Below, piece after piece: positions 48,376 through 57,196 of a stretch of DNA of 64,000 bases. The stretch lies in NCBI RefSeq assembly GCF_001423295.1, contig NZ_LMNG01000033.1, positions 149,643 through 213,642 on the forward strand. The letters run 5' to 3'. The stretch's first letter is position 1. Each line of letters opens with the position of its first letter. Made by a program: the position numbers and the translations under genes. Source of the stretch: Methylobacterium sp. Leaf112 (GTDB taxonomy: Bacteria; Pseudomonadota; Alphaproteobacteria; Rhizobiales; Beijerinckiaceae). The notes below the pieces were generated by a model that saw only the letters and a list, made by a program, of their open reading frames with translations, was not told where the DNA came from and made no database searches.

Positions 48376-48735
48376 ATGCCCCAGATCAACGTCACCATCG
48401 ATGGCAAGAATTACCGTATGGCCTGCGCCGAGGGCGAGGAGCCGCATCTCACCGCCCTCGCGACGGAGCTCGACGGGCGCATCACCGGTTTGCGGGCGTC
48501 GTTCGGCGAGATCGGCGACATGCGCCTGCACGTCATGGCGGCGCTATTGCAAGCCGATGAGCTCGACGAGACGCGGCGTCGGCTCGCCGCCTTGGAGGCC
48601 GAGACCACCGGCCTGCGCGCCCAGGTAGAGACCGCCGATGCGACCCGTGCCGCGGAGGAGACCCGCATCGCCGCCGGCCTCGGCCGTTGCGCCGAGCGGA
48701 TCGAGCATTTGGCAAAGACGCTTTCGGCTGGTTGA
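48376..48735 (+). CDS. zapA: Cell division protein ZapA
   Basis: A 119-residue FtsZ-ring-associated protein that crosslinks FtsZ filaments. It starts MPQINVTIDGKNYRMACAEG, the ZapA head-domain pattern with EEPHLTALATELDGRI. A long C-terminal coiled coil follows (DELDETRRRLAALEAETTGL). Its location just before 6S RNA and the formyltetrahydrofolate cyclo-ligase is the broadly conserved zapA-ssrS-ygfA arrangement. Length typical. Confidence 0.93.
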   Translation: MPQINVTIDGKNYRMACAEGEEPHLTALATELDGRITGLRASFGEIGDMRLHVMAALLQADELDETRRRLAALEAETTGLRAQVETADATRAAEETRIAAGLGRCAERIEHLAKTLSAG

Positions 48736-48779
48736 CGCCACCATGCCCCTGGCGCCAGCCATTGGCCGACGCTACATAG

Positions 48780-48925
48780 GTTCTGCGGGGCTGCCGCGTT
48801 CGTCAGGAGAACTTTCCCCGGGGCCTTATCGACTCCCCAGGGAGCTGTCCCTGGCCCTGTCCCTGGACTCGGCCAACACGGCGCCCACCTACACTGTAGG
48901 TTTCCCGGGATCGACACTCCAACGG
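48780..48925 (+). ncRNA. ssrS: 6S RNA
   Basis: Between zapA and the cyclo-ligase gene. The GTTCGTCAG core and the paired GC-rich arms (TTCCCCGGGGC, CTCCCCAGGGAGC, GTCCCTGG repeats) fit the long irregular hairpin of 6S RNA, with the conserved 3' segment CCACCTACACTGTAGGTTTC. TACATA at 48773-48778 is a plausible -10 box for the start near 48783. 6S RNA binds sigma-70 RNA polymerase and downregulates it in stationary phase. Ends are approximate. Confidence 0.8.
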
Positions 48926-48930
48926 CTCAT

Positions 48931-49521
48931 GTGGCTCCGCACTCTCACTCGCACGCTTCCTTGAAAGCGTCCCTTCGCCAAGCGGCCCTCGGGCGGCGCG
49001 ATGCCCTCGATCCTGAGGTGCGGCGTGCCGGTGCCCGGGCGATTGCCGATGCCGTGATGCGCATCGATGGCCTTGCCGAAGCCCCCATCGTCGGAGGTTT
49101 TTGGCCGATCCGCAGCGAGGTCGATCCCCGACCGCTCATGGAGCGCCTGTTCGCGCGCGGCCAGCGGGTCGCTCTGCCGAAAGTGACACCCGACGGCCTC
49201 GTCTTCCGTGAATGGCGCGCCGGTGACGCCCTGGTGCGTGGCGGCTTCGGCCTGAGCGAACCGGACGACAGCCTGCCGCCCCTCGATCCCACCGTGCTCA
49301 TCGTGCCGCTTGCCGCCTATGACACGCGCGGGCACCGAATCGGCTACGGGCGCGGCTATTACGATCAGGCCATCGCGCGCCTCGGGCGAAACGGACCGGT
49401 GCTGACCATCGGGATCGCGTTTTCCGTGCAGGCGGTGGACGAGGTCCCTGCCGAATCGCACGATCAGCCCCTCGATCATCTCATCACCGAAGCGGGCCCG
49501 GTCCCGCTGAAACGAGCCTGA
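48931..49521 (+). CDS. 5-formyltetrahydrofolate cyclo-ligase
   Basis: A protein of about 196 residues that converts 5-formyl-THF to methenyl-THF using ATP. The start is at GTG 48931 (MAPHSHSHASLKASLRQAAL), three bases from the 6S 3' region, though it could begin later. Family motifs are SEVDPRPLMERLFARGQRVALP (in part) and the metal/ATP site GHRIGYGRGYYDQAIARL. An ATG at 48929 is out of frame. Gene order with zapA and ssrS is conserved in proteobacteria. Next is a phosphodiesterase after ten bases. Confidence 0.92.
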   Translation: MAPHSHSHASLKASLRQAALGRRDALDPEVRRAGARAIADAVMRIDGLAEAPIVGGFWPIRSEVDPRPLMERLFARGQRVALPKVTPDGLVFREWRAGDALVRGGFGLSEPDDSLPPLDPTVLIVPLAAYDTRGHRIGYGRGYYDQAIARLGRNGPVLTIGIAFSVQAVDEVPAESHDQPLDHLITEAGPVPLKRA

Positions 49522-49531
49522 CGAACAAGCG

Positions 49532-50353
49532 ATGCGTCTTCTCTTCCTCGGCGACGTGGTCGGCCGGCCCGGCCGCCACGTGATCACCGACCGCCTGCCG
49601 AAACTCCGGGAACGCTGGCGTCTCGATTGCGTCGTGATCAACGGCGAGAACGCCGCAGGGGGCTTCGGCCTCACCGAGGCCATCTGCGACGAGTTGCTCC
49701 AGGCCGGTGCCGATGCCGTGACCCTCGGCAATCATTCGTTCGATCAGCGCGAGGCCCTCGTCTTCATCGCCCGGCAGTCGCGCCTCGTGCGCCCGGCGAA
49801 CTACCCGCCCGGCACGCCGGGGCGCGGTGCCACCGTGGTCGAGACGGCCAAGGGCGCCCGGGTCCTCGTCCTCAACGTCATGGGCCGCATCTATATGGAC
49901 GCCCTCGACGATCCGTTCGCGGCGGCCGAGCGCGAACTTACCGCTTGTCCGCTTGGTGAGGTCGCCGATGCGGTCATCGTCGATGTCCACGCCGAGGCGA
50001 CGAGCGAGAAGCAGGCCTTCGGGTATTTCCTCGACGGCCGTGCCAGCCTGGTGGTCGGCACTCACACCCATACCCCGACGTCCGACCACCGCATCCTGCC
50101 CGGTGGCACCGCCTACCTCTCGGACGCGGGCATGTGCGGCGACTACGATTCGATCCTCGGCATGCAGAAGGACGAACCTCTGCGCCGCTTCCTCCAAAAG
50201 ACGCCGGGCGCGCGCTTGGAGGCTGCGCACGGGGAGGGGACCCTGTGCGGCATCGCGGTGGAGACGGACGACCGCACCGGCCTCGCCACGGGCGTCTGGC
50301 CCGTGCGCCTCGGGCCGCACCTCGAGGAAACCTGGCCGCGCGGCTGGGATTAG
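49532..50353 (+). CDS. YmdB-type metallophosphoesterase
   Basis: A 273-residue enzyme of the TIGR00282/YmdB group, 2',3'-cyclic-nucleotide phosphodiesterase-like. It starts MRLLFLGDVVGRPGRHVITD. Metal motifs are GDVVGRPGR, INGENAAGGFGL, LGNHSFDQ (GNH) and GTHTHTPTSDHRILPGGTAY. In Bacillus YmdB shapes biofilm decisions (known), while alphaproteobacterial roles are unclear. It lies ten bases behind the cyclo-ligase, so co-transcription is likely. Confidence 0.9.
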   Translation: MRLLFLGDVVGRPGRHVITDRLPKLRERWRLDCVVINGENAAGGFGLTEAICDELLQAGADAVTLGNHSFDQREALVFIARQSRLVRPANYPPGTPGRGATVVETAKGARVLVLNVMGRIYMDALDDPFAAAERELTACPLGEVADAVIVDVHAEATSEKQAFGYFLDGRASLVVGTHTHTPTSDHRILPGGTAYLSDAGMCGDYDSILGMQKDEPLRRFLQKTPGARLEAAHGEGTLCGIAVETDDRTGLATGVWPVRLGPHLEETWPRGWD

Positions 50354-50487
50354 CTCGCCAACGGGGGATGTTCACCGCAGGCGGGTTGATCGACGCTCGA
50401 CCTACAGCCAATGTGCGGCCGGGATTGGCCCAGTGTCCGCTCGGTCGAGCAGGCACTTAAGTCTTTGCGTGAAGAGTGTCCGAGCCG

Positions 50488-51447
50488 ATGGCGACCCCTC
50501 CCGCGACCGCGACGCTCGCCAAGCCCGGCATCTACCTCGTGCGGATGTTGGTGTTCCTCGCCCTCGTGGGCTTTCTCGCTTTCGTTCTGTTCCGGCAGAT
50601 CACCCCGGCCTTCCTCGCCAATCCGGGCCTGAACGGCCTGATCCTCGGCGTTCTGTTCATCGCCGTCCTGCTCGCCTTCGGGCAGGTGATCCGGCTCTAT
50701 CGCGAGGTCGCCTACGTCAACGTCGTGGCGGCCGGCGAAACGCCCACGAAGGCGCCGTCTTTGCTGGCGCCGCTTGCGTCCGCGCTGGCCGCCCGACGGG
50801 ACGGGATCACGCTGCCCGGCACCCGCGCCTTCCTCGATACCGTGGCGGCGCGCCTCGACGAGGGCCGCGAGATCCTGCGCTACGTCGCCGGGCTCCTCAT
50901 CCTGCTGGGCCTGCTTGGAACATTCTGGGGCCTCATCGACACGCTCAGCGCCGTGGGCTCTGTCATCAAGACCATGCGCGGCGGCGGCGAGGCGGCGGCG
51001 ATGTTCGACGAGCTCAAGAATGGGCTCGCCGTGCCGCTGTCGGGCATCGGCCTCGCCTTCTCCGCCTCCCTGTTCGGCCTCGCGAGCTCCCTCGTCACCG
51101 GGTTCCTGGATCTTCAGGCGGGACAGGCGCATGCCCGTTTCCACAACGAACTGGAGGATTGGCTCGTTTCCGGCGAGACCGTGGCGGTCGCGCCGACGAA
51201 AGCCCAGGAGCCGGCCTCCGCCCGTGAACTGCAGGAAGCGGTAGACCGCCTCACGGCTGTCATCGCCGAGGGCGCCAACGGCCGGGTGGCGACACAGGCG
51301 ATGACCAACCTCGCCGAAGGCATCCAGGGCCTCGTTCAGCACATGCGGGCCGAGCAGCAGATGATCCGCGACTGGGTCGAGGCGCAGGCCACCCGCGAGC
51401 GCGAACTGAAGCAGGTTCTCGACCGCCTCGGCCGCGAGCGCAGCTGA
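50488..51447 (+). CDS. MotA/TolQ/ExbB-family membrane channel protein
   Basis: A 319-residue protein with an N-terminal pair of helices (LVRMLVFLALVGFLAFVLF, GLILGVLFIAVLLAFGQVI), a cytoplasmic loop, and the helix pair ILRYVAGLLILLGLLGTFWG and VPLSGIGLAFSASLFGLASS. This matches the MotA/TolQ/ExbB fold. LGTFWGLIDTLSAV and AVPLSGIGLAFSASLFG are the family hallmarks. The C-terminus is alpha-helical (QEAVDRLTAVIAEGANG). The partner OmpA gene begins one base after its stop. Starts at 50476 (GTG) and 50488 (ATG) are both possible. Confidence 0.88.
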   Translation: MATPPATATLAKPGIYLVRMLVFLALVGFLAFVLFRQITPAFLANPGLNGLILGVLFIAVLLAFGQVIRLYREVAYVNVVAAGETPTKAPSLLAPLASALAARRDGITLPGTRAFLDTVAARLDEGREILRYVAGLLILLGLLGTFWGLIDTLSAVGSVIKTMRGGGEAAAMFDELKNGLAVPLSGIGLAFSASLFGLASSLVTGFLDLQAGQAHARFHNELEDWLVSGETVAVAPTKAQEPASARELQEAVDRLTAVIAEGANGRVATQAMTNLAEGIQGLVQHMRAEQQMIRDWVEAQATRERELKQVLDRLGRERS

Positions 51448-51448
51448 G

Positions 51449-52462
51449 ATGGCCTCGCTCCGCACACGGCGCGACCGGTCCCTCAACGTCTGGCCGGGCT
51501 ACGTCGATGCCCTCGCGACCCTGCTGCTCGCCGTCGTCTTCCTGCTGACCATCTTCGTCGTCGGCCAATTCTTCCTGTCGCAGGAGATCACCGGCCGCGA
51601 TTCGGTGCTGACCCGCCTCAACCGCCAGATCGCCGACCTCACGGATCTCCTCGCCCTGGAACGCTCGACCCGCAAGGCGCAGGAGGCCACCGCCTCTTCG
51701 CTGCGCAATACGTTGCTCGGCGCCGAGGCCGAGCGGGATCGCTTCCGGCTCCAGGCCGAATCGGGCCAGGGCGCCGGCGCCAGGCAGGGCGACGTCGACC
51801 GGCAACTCGCTGCCGAGCGGGCGGGCTCGGCCCGCGCTGCCACCCAGATCGATCTGCTGAACGAACAGATCGCGGCGATGCGCCGGCAGCTCGCCGCCTT
51901 GGAGGATGCCCTCGCGGCCTCCGAGAATCGCGATAAGGAGAGCCAAGCCCGCATCGCCGATCTCGGCAGTCGCCTCAACGTGGCCCTCGCTCAGAAAGTG
52001 CAGGAACTCGCTCGCTACCGATCGGATTTCTTTGGCCGTCTGCGCCAGATCCTCGGCACACGCACGGATATCCGCGTCGTCGGCGACCGCTTCGTTCTGC
52101 AATCCGAGGTTCTGTTCCCGGCCGGATCCGCCACACTGAAGCCCGAGGCGGGACCGGAACTCGACCGCATCGCCGGCGCGATTCTGGAACTTTCCCGGCA
52201 GATCCCCGCCGATATCCCGTGGGTGCTGCGGGTCGACGGACACACGGACGCCCGGCCCATCGCCAGCGCCCAGTTCCCGTCGAACTGGTCCCTCTCGGCG
52301 GCCCGCGCCATCGCGGTGGTGCAGGCCATGGCGGCCAAGGGCGTCCCGCCCCAGCACCTCCTCGCCGGTGCCTTCGGCGAGTTCCAGCCCCTCGATTCGG
52401 GAACGACCGAGGAGGCCTACGGGCGCAACCGCCGAATCGAGATGAAACTCACGGAGCGGTAG
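51449..52462 (+). CDS. MotB/OmpA-family peptidoglycan-binding protein
   Basis: A 337-residue protein: a short N-terminus, one membrane helix (DALATLLLAVVFLLTIFVVG) with Asp20 in WPGYVDALATLLL, then a long periplasmic coiled coil (30-190) rich in glutamine and alanine. The C-terminal OmpA domain is LVVGDRFVLQSEVLFPAGSA-like, with VLRVDGHTDARPIASAQFPS and ANRRIEMKL-type ending YGRNRRIEMKLTER. Asp20 matches the proton-carrying residue of MotB. Together with the upstream gene it forms an ion-driven envelope motor or channel. Convergent overlap of 14 bases with the next gene. Confidence 0.88.
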   Translation: MASLRTRRDRSLNVWPGYVDALATLLLAVVFLLTIFVVGQFFLSQEITGRDSVLTRLNRQIADLTDLLALERSTRKAQEATASSLRNTLLGAEAERDRFRLQAESGQGAGARQGDVDRQLAAERAGSARAATQIDLLNEQIAAMRRQLAALEDALAASENRDKESQARIADLGSRLNVALAQKVQELARYRSDFFGRLRQILGTRTDIRVVGDRFVLQSEVLFPAGSATLKPEAGPELDRIAGAILELSRQIPADIPWVLRVDGHTDARPIASAQFPSNWSLSAARAIAVVQAMAAKGVPPQHLLAGAFGEFQPLDSGTTEEAYGRNRRIEMKLTER

Positions 52463-53486
52463 TTTGCTCAACCTGTCCGGTGAGCACGTCCGGGTAGGCA
52501 AACAGGCCCGGTACGCCGCCCGTCATCACGAACAGCACGTTCGCTCCCGATGGGTAAAGGCCTCCGCGAACGTCGTGGAGGAGACCGGCGAACGCCTTGC
52601 CGCTGTAGACGGGGTCGAGGAGCAGGCCTTCCGTGCGGGCCAGGAGCCGGACCGCTTCCAGCATGCCGGCCGTGGGGATACCGTAGCCCGGCCCGCGATG
52701 CGCGCCGTCGATGACGATGTCGTCGGATGTCAACGTCAGGCCGGGCGCCAGAATTGCCAAAGTCGCGTTGGCCTTGTCGAGGGTGATCGCCCCGGCTCGC
52801 TCACCCGTTTCCAGCACCGCGTAGGACTTGGCGAGACGCGGGTCGTGCCCGTCCGCCCGTAGGCCGGCGGCGAGGCCTGCGTGGGTGCCGCAGCTGCCGT
52901 TGGGAACGATGATCTGGTTCAGTGACAGGCCCATTGCGTCCGCCTGGGCGAAAATTTCACCGGCACAGGCCGCGTAACCCAGGCAGCCGACGGGACTGGA
53001 GCCGCCCGAGGGGAAGACATAGACGCGGCGCCCCGCTGCACGGAGCTCATCGGCGCGCCGTTCCGCCAACTCCAGGGCATCGCCTCCGGCGGCGAGCTCG
53101 TGCACCGTCGCGCCGAACAAGTCGTCGAGGAGGCGGTTACCATTGTGCGCATAGGCGTCGTTCGTGCGCGGTACGCTCCGGGTCAGGAACAGGTCGCAGG
53201 CGAAACCCGCCCGGGCCGCCGCGGCTGCCGTGAGGCGGGCGTGGTTCGACTGAATCGCCCCGACGGTGATCACCGTGTCGGCGCCCTCGGCCCGGGCCGC
53301 GCCGAGAAGGTATTCCAGCTTGCGCAGCTTGTTGCCGCCGAGCCCGAACCGCGCGAGGTCGTCGCGCTTCACCCAAAGGCGCACCCCGGCGAGACCATCG
53401 CCGAGATGGCGGGCGAGCCCGTCCAGTGGCTCGATGGGGCTCGGCAGGTCGAGGAGCGGCAGACGGGGGAACCGCGACAGGTCCAT
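52449..53486 (-). CDS. PLP-dependent D-cysteine desulfhydrase/ACC deaminase family protein
   Basis: A 345-residue fold-type II PLP enzyme starting MDLSRFPRLPLLDLPSPIEP. The PLP lysine is Lys53 in LGGNKLRKLEYL, with QSNHARLTAAAAARAG (substrate/phosphate cup) and PSGGSSPVGCLGYAAC. The end MTGGVPGLFAYPDVLTG is typical of DcyD. D-cysteine desulfhydrases give pyruvate, ammonia and sulfide; 1-aminocyclopropane-1-carboxylate deaminases use the same scaffold, common in plant-associated Methylobacterium. The substrate cannot be settled here. Its 3' end overlaps the OmpA-type gene by 14 bases. Confidence 0.86.
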   Translation of the reverse strand: MDLSRFPRLPLLDLPSPIEPLDGLARHLGDGLAGVRLWVKRDDLARFGLGGNKLRKLEYLLGAARAEGADTVITVGAIQSNHARLTAAAAARAGFACDLFLTRSVPRTNDAYAHNGNRLLDDLFGATVHELAAGGDALELAERRADELRAAGRRVYVFPSGGSSPVGCLGYAACAGEIFAQADAMGLSLNQIIVPNGSCGTHAGLAAGLRADGHDPRLAKSYAVLETGERAGAITLDKANATLAILAPGLTLTSDDIVIDGAHRGPGYGIPTAGMLEAVRLLARTEGLLLDPVYSGKAFAGLLHDVRGGLYPSGANVLFVMTGGVPGLFAYPDVLTGQVEQTTAP

Positions 53487-53494
53487 GGCGAGTC

Positions 53495-55339
<1,845 letters not shown>

Positions 55340-55539
55340 GCCTCGTCGGTGTTGGGGACGCCGGTTGTCTGGACGTCGCTGCTCTGGACTTGGAATTCGA
55401 CGGACCCGCGATTGCCCGGGACGGCGCGCTTGTCCAGCGGCGACGCCTGGGGTATAGGCGCGCCTTCATCCGATTGCGCGTGATCTATGGCCGCGGGCCG
55501 CCAGACGAGCCGGTCGGCGTGGCACCTCAAGGATTCGTC

Positions 55540-55794
55540 ATGGCAAAGAGTGCGGCCGACAAGGCCAAGGGTACCGAGCATCCCGACTATCATTTCATCA
55601 AGGTCGTGATGACCGACGGGTCCGACTACATGACCCGGTCGACCTACGGCAAGGAGGGGGACACCCTCAACCTCGACATCGATCCGAACACGCACCCGGC
55701 CTGGACCGGTGGCGAGCAGAAGATGCTCGATCGTGGTGGTCGTGTCTCGCGCTTCAACTCGCGTTTCGGCGCGCTGTCGTTCGGCAAGAAGTAA
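55540..55794 (+). CDS. rpmE: 50S ribosomal protein L31
   Basis: An 84-residue ribosomal protein that starts MAKSAADKAKGTEHPDYHFI. VVMTDGSDYMTRSTYGKEGD and IDPNTHPAWTGGEQKMLDRG are the L31 signature; the zinc cysteines of the C+ form are absent, as usual in alphaproteobacteria. The open frame before 55540 is non-coding. A strong terminator hairpin follows at 55836. Confidence 0.97.
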   Translation: MAKSAADKAKGTEHPDYHFIKVVMTDGSDYMTRSTYGKEGDTLNLDIDPNTHPAWTGGEQKMLDRGGRVSRFNSRFGALSFGKK

Positions 55795-55835
55795 CGTTCA
55801 TCGGCCGACCGATCTCGGTCAGGTCCGGAATGATC

Positions 55836-55865
55836 GAACAGGCGGCGCGATGGCGCCGCCTGTTC
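55836..55865 (+). terminator. Terminator of rpmE
   Basis: GAACAGGCGGCGC and GCGCCGCCTGTTC form a perfect 13-bp stem with a GATG loop, 41 bases after the rpmE stop. GCGTTT follows. Very stable intrinsic terminator. Confidence 0.75.
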
Positions 55866-55989
55866 GCGTTTGGAGAGCCTCGCGGCACGGTCATCGCTTG
55901 ACAGATGCGGCGTCCGCATGGTCCCAACGCCCCGGATTTCGCCGCGCCCGACGCGGCACGAAAGGGTTTGGCGCGTGGAGTTTCGAGCA

Positions 55990-56511
55990 ATGCTGCGACG
56001 CGAAGGTGCCGTCGCCCGCTGGTTCGGCTTCGCCCTAGCGGCGGGTTTCCTGGGCGCTGTGCCCGCCTTTCCCGCCGCCGCTCAGGGCATGGTCCGCAAC
56101 ACCTTCGGGGACTGGCAGTTGCGCTGCGAGACGCCGGCTGGCGCGAAAGCCGAGCAATGCGCCATGGTGCAGTATCTCGCCGCCGAGGACCGCCCCAATC
56201 TGACCCTCGTGGTGATCGTTCTGAAGACGGCCGACAATCGTGGCTACCTGCTCCGGGTGGTGGCGCCGCTCGGCGTGCTCCTGCCGTCCGGCCTCGGGCT
56301 CAAGATCGACAAGACCGATGTCGGCCGCGCCGGGTTCGTGCGCTGCCTCACCACGGGCTGCGTCGCCGAGGTCGTGATGGACGAAGGCCTGATCAAGCAG
56401 TTCAACGCCGGTGCCCAGGCGACATTCATCGTGTTCCAGACCCCGGAGGAGGGCGTCGGCATTCCCCTCTCCATGAAGGGGTTCGGCCAAGGTTTCGAGA
56501 GCCTGAAGTAA
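55990..56511 (+). CDS. IalB-family invasion-associated protein
   Basis: A 173-residue exported protein: MLRREGAVARWFGFALAAGF followed by a hydrophobic signal and cleavage after AAAQ. The mature protein carries GDWQLRCETPAG and QCAMVQYLAAEDRPNLTL, then VRCLTTGCVAEVVMDEGLIK. These are the IalB family pattern with conserved cysteines (four seen), probably forming disulfides. IalB was named from Bartonella; free-living relatives have periplasmic roles that are not understood. The ATG at 55990 is chosen over a GTG at 55975 because GGAG lies at the right distance. Confidence 0.85.
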   Translation: MLRREGAVARWFGFALAAGFLGAVPAFPAAAQGMVRNTFGDWQLRCETPAGAKAEQCAMVQYLAAEDRPNLTLVVIVLKTADNRGYLLRVVAPLGVLLPSGLGLKIDKTDVGRAGFVRCLTTGCVAEVVMDEGLIKQFNAGAQATFIVFQTPEEGVGIPLSMKGFGQGFESLK

Positions 56512-56551
56512 CGGGACCGGGCAGTCCGCCGGCACCAATCGGGAACGGATC

Positions 56552-57196
56552 ATGTCGAAGCATGCCAGCCGGATCGCTCTGCGACTCCTGATCGTAGGTC
56601 TTCCGGTTCTCGTCGCCGCGGACGGGGCCGGGGCACAGGAAGGCAACGCCTTCTCGAACCTGTTCAGGTACGGCGGTACCACCGTTCCGCCCTCGCAGCC
56701 CGCGCCCCTCGACGAGGCCTATTGCCCGACGGTGGATGTGCCCGAAGGCGGCGCGGCCCTGCGCAATCCCCCCAGTGCGACGGGCAGCGCCGGATTGCGA
56801 AGCCAGACCACGCTCGGGCGCCTCGCCCGCGAATGCAACCGGCTCCAGGACGGCTCGATCCGTGTGAAGGTCGGTATCGAGGGCCACGTGCTCCTCGGCC
56901 CCGCCGGGGCGCCGGGCCGGTTCGAGGCACCGCTGACGGTCTCCCTCAAATCCTCGGGCAAGACGATCGTCTCCCGCGCCCGCCGCGTCTCCGTCATCGT
57001 CCCGCCGGGTGAGGCACAGGGTCTGTTTTCCATCATCGAGGACGACCTGATGGTGCCCGTCGCCCAGACGGGTGATTACGACATCGAGGTTCGTCTCGGG
57101 GGTGGGACGCCTCAACGCGCGCCGGCCAAGCGCAAGCCGGCGCCGCCGCTGGCGACCTCCGAGGCGCCGGTTGCTGTTCCGGCGACGGCCGAATGA
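56552..57196 (+). CDS. Secreted hypothetical protein, 214 residues
   Basis: Starts MSKHASRIALRLLIVGLPVL with a signal peptide cleaved around GAGAQ. The mature part has a cysteine pair in DEAYCPTVDVPEGG and ARECNRLQDGSIRVKVGIEG, a beta-rich middle (RFEAPLTVSLKSSGKTIVSR), and a basic proline-rich tail (PAKRKPAPPLATSEAPVAVP). No known domain recognised. The genomic position behind IalB and ahead of two glycosyltransferases suggests an envelope role, but this is inference. Its stop overlaps an ATG (ATGA). Confidence 0.75.
   Translation: MSKHASRIALRLLIVGLPVLVAADGAGAQEGNAFSNLFRYGGTTVPPSQPAPLDEAYCPTVDVPEGGAALRNPPSATGSAGLRSQTTLGRLARECNRLQDGSIRVKVGIEGHVLLGPAGAPGRFEAPLTVSLKSSGKTIVSRARRVSVIVPPGEAQGLFSIIEDDLMVPVAQTGDYDIEVRLGGGTPQRAPAKRKPAPPLATSEAPVAVPATAE

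Noticed and set aside
50488..52462. Zorya anti-phage system
   Set aside because: Only a MotA/OmpA pair is present; no ZorC/ZorD/ZorE-type gene follows, the next gene being a convergent PLP enzyme.
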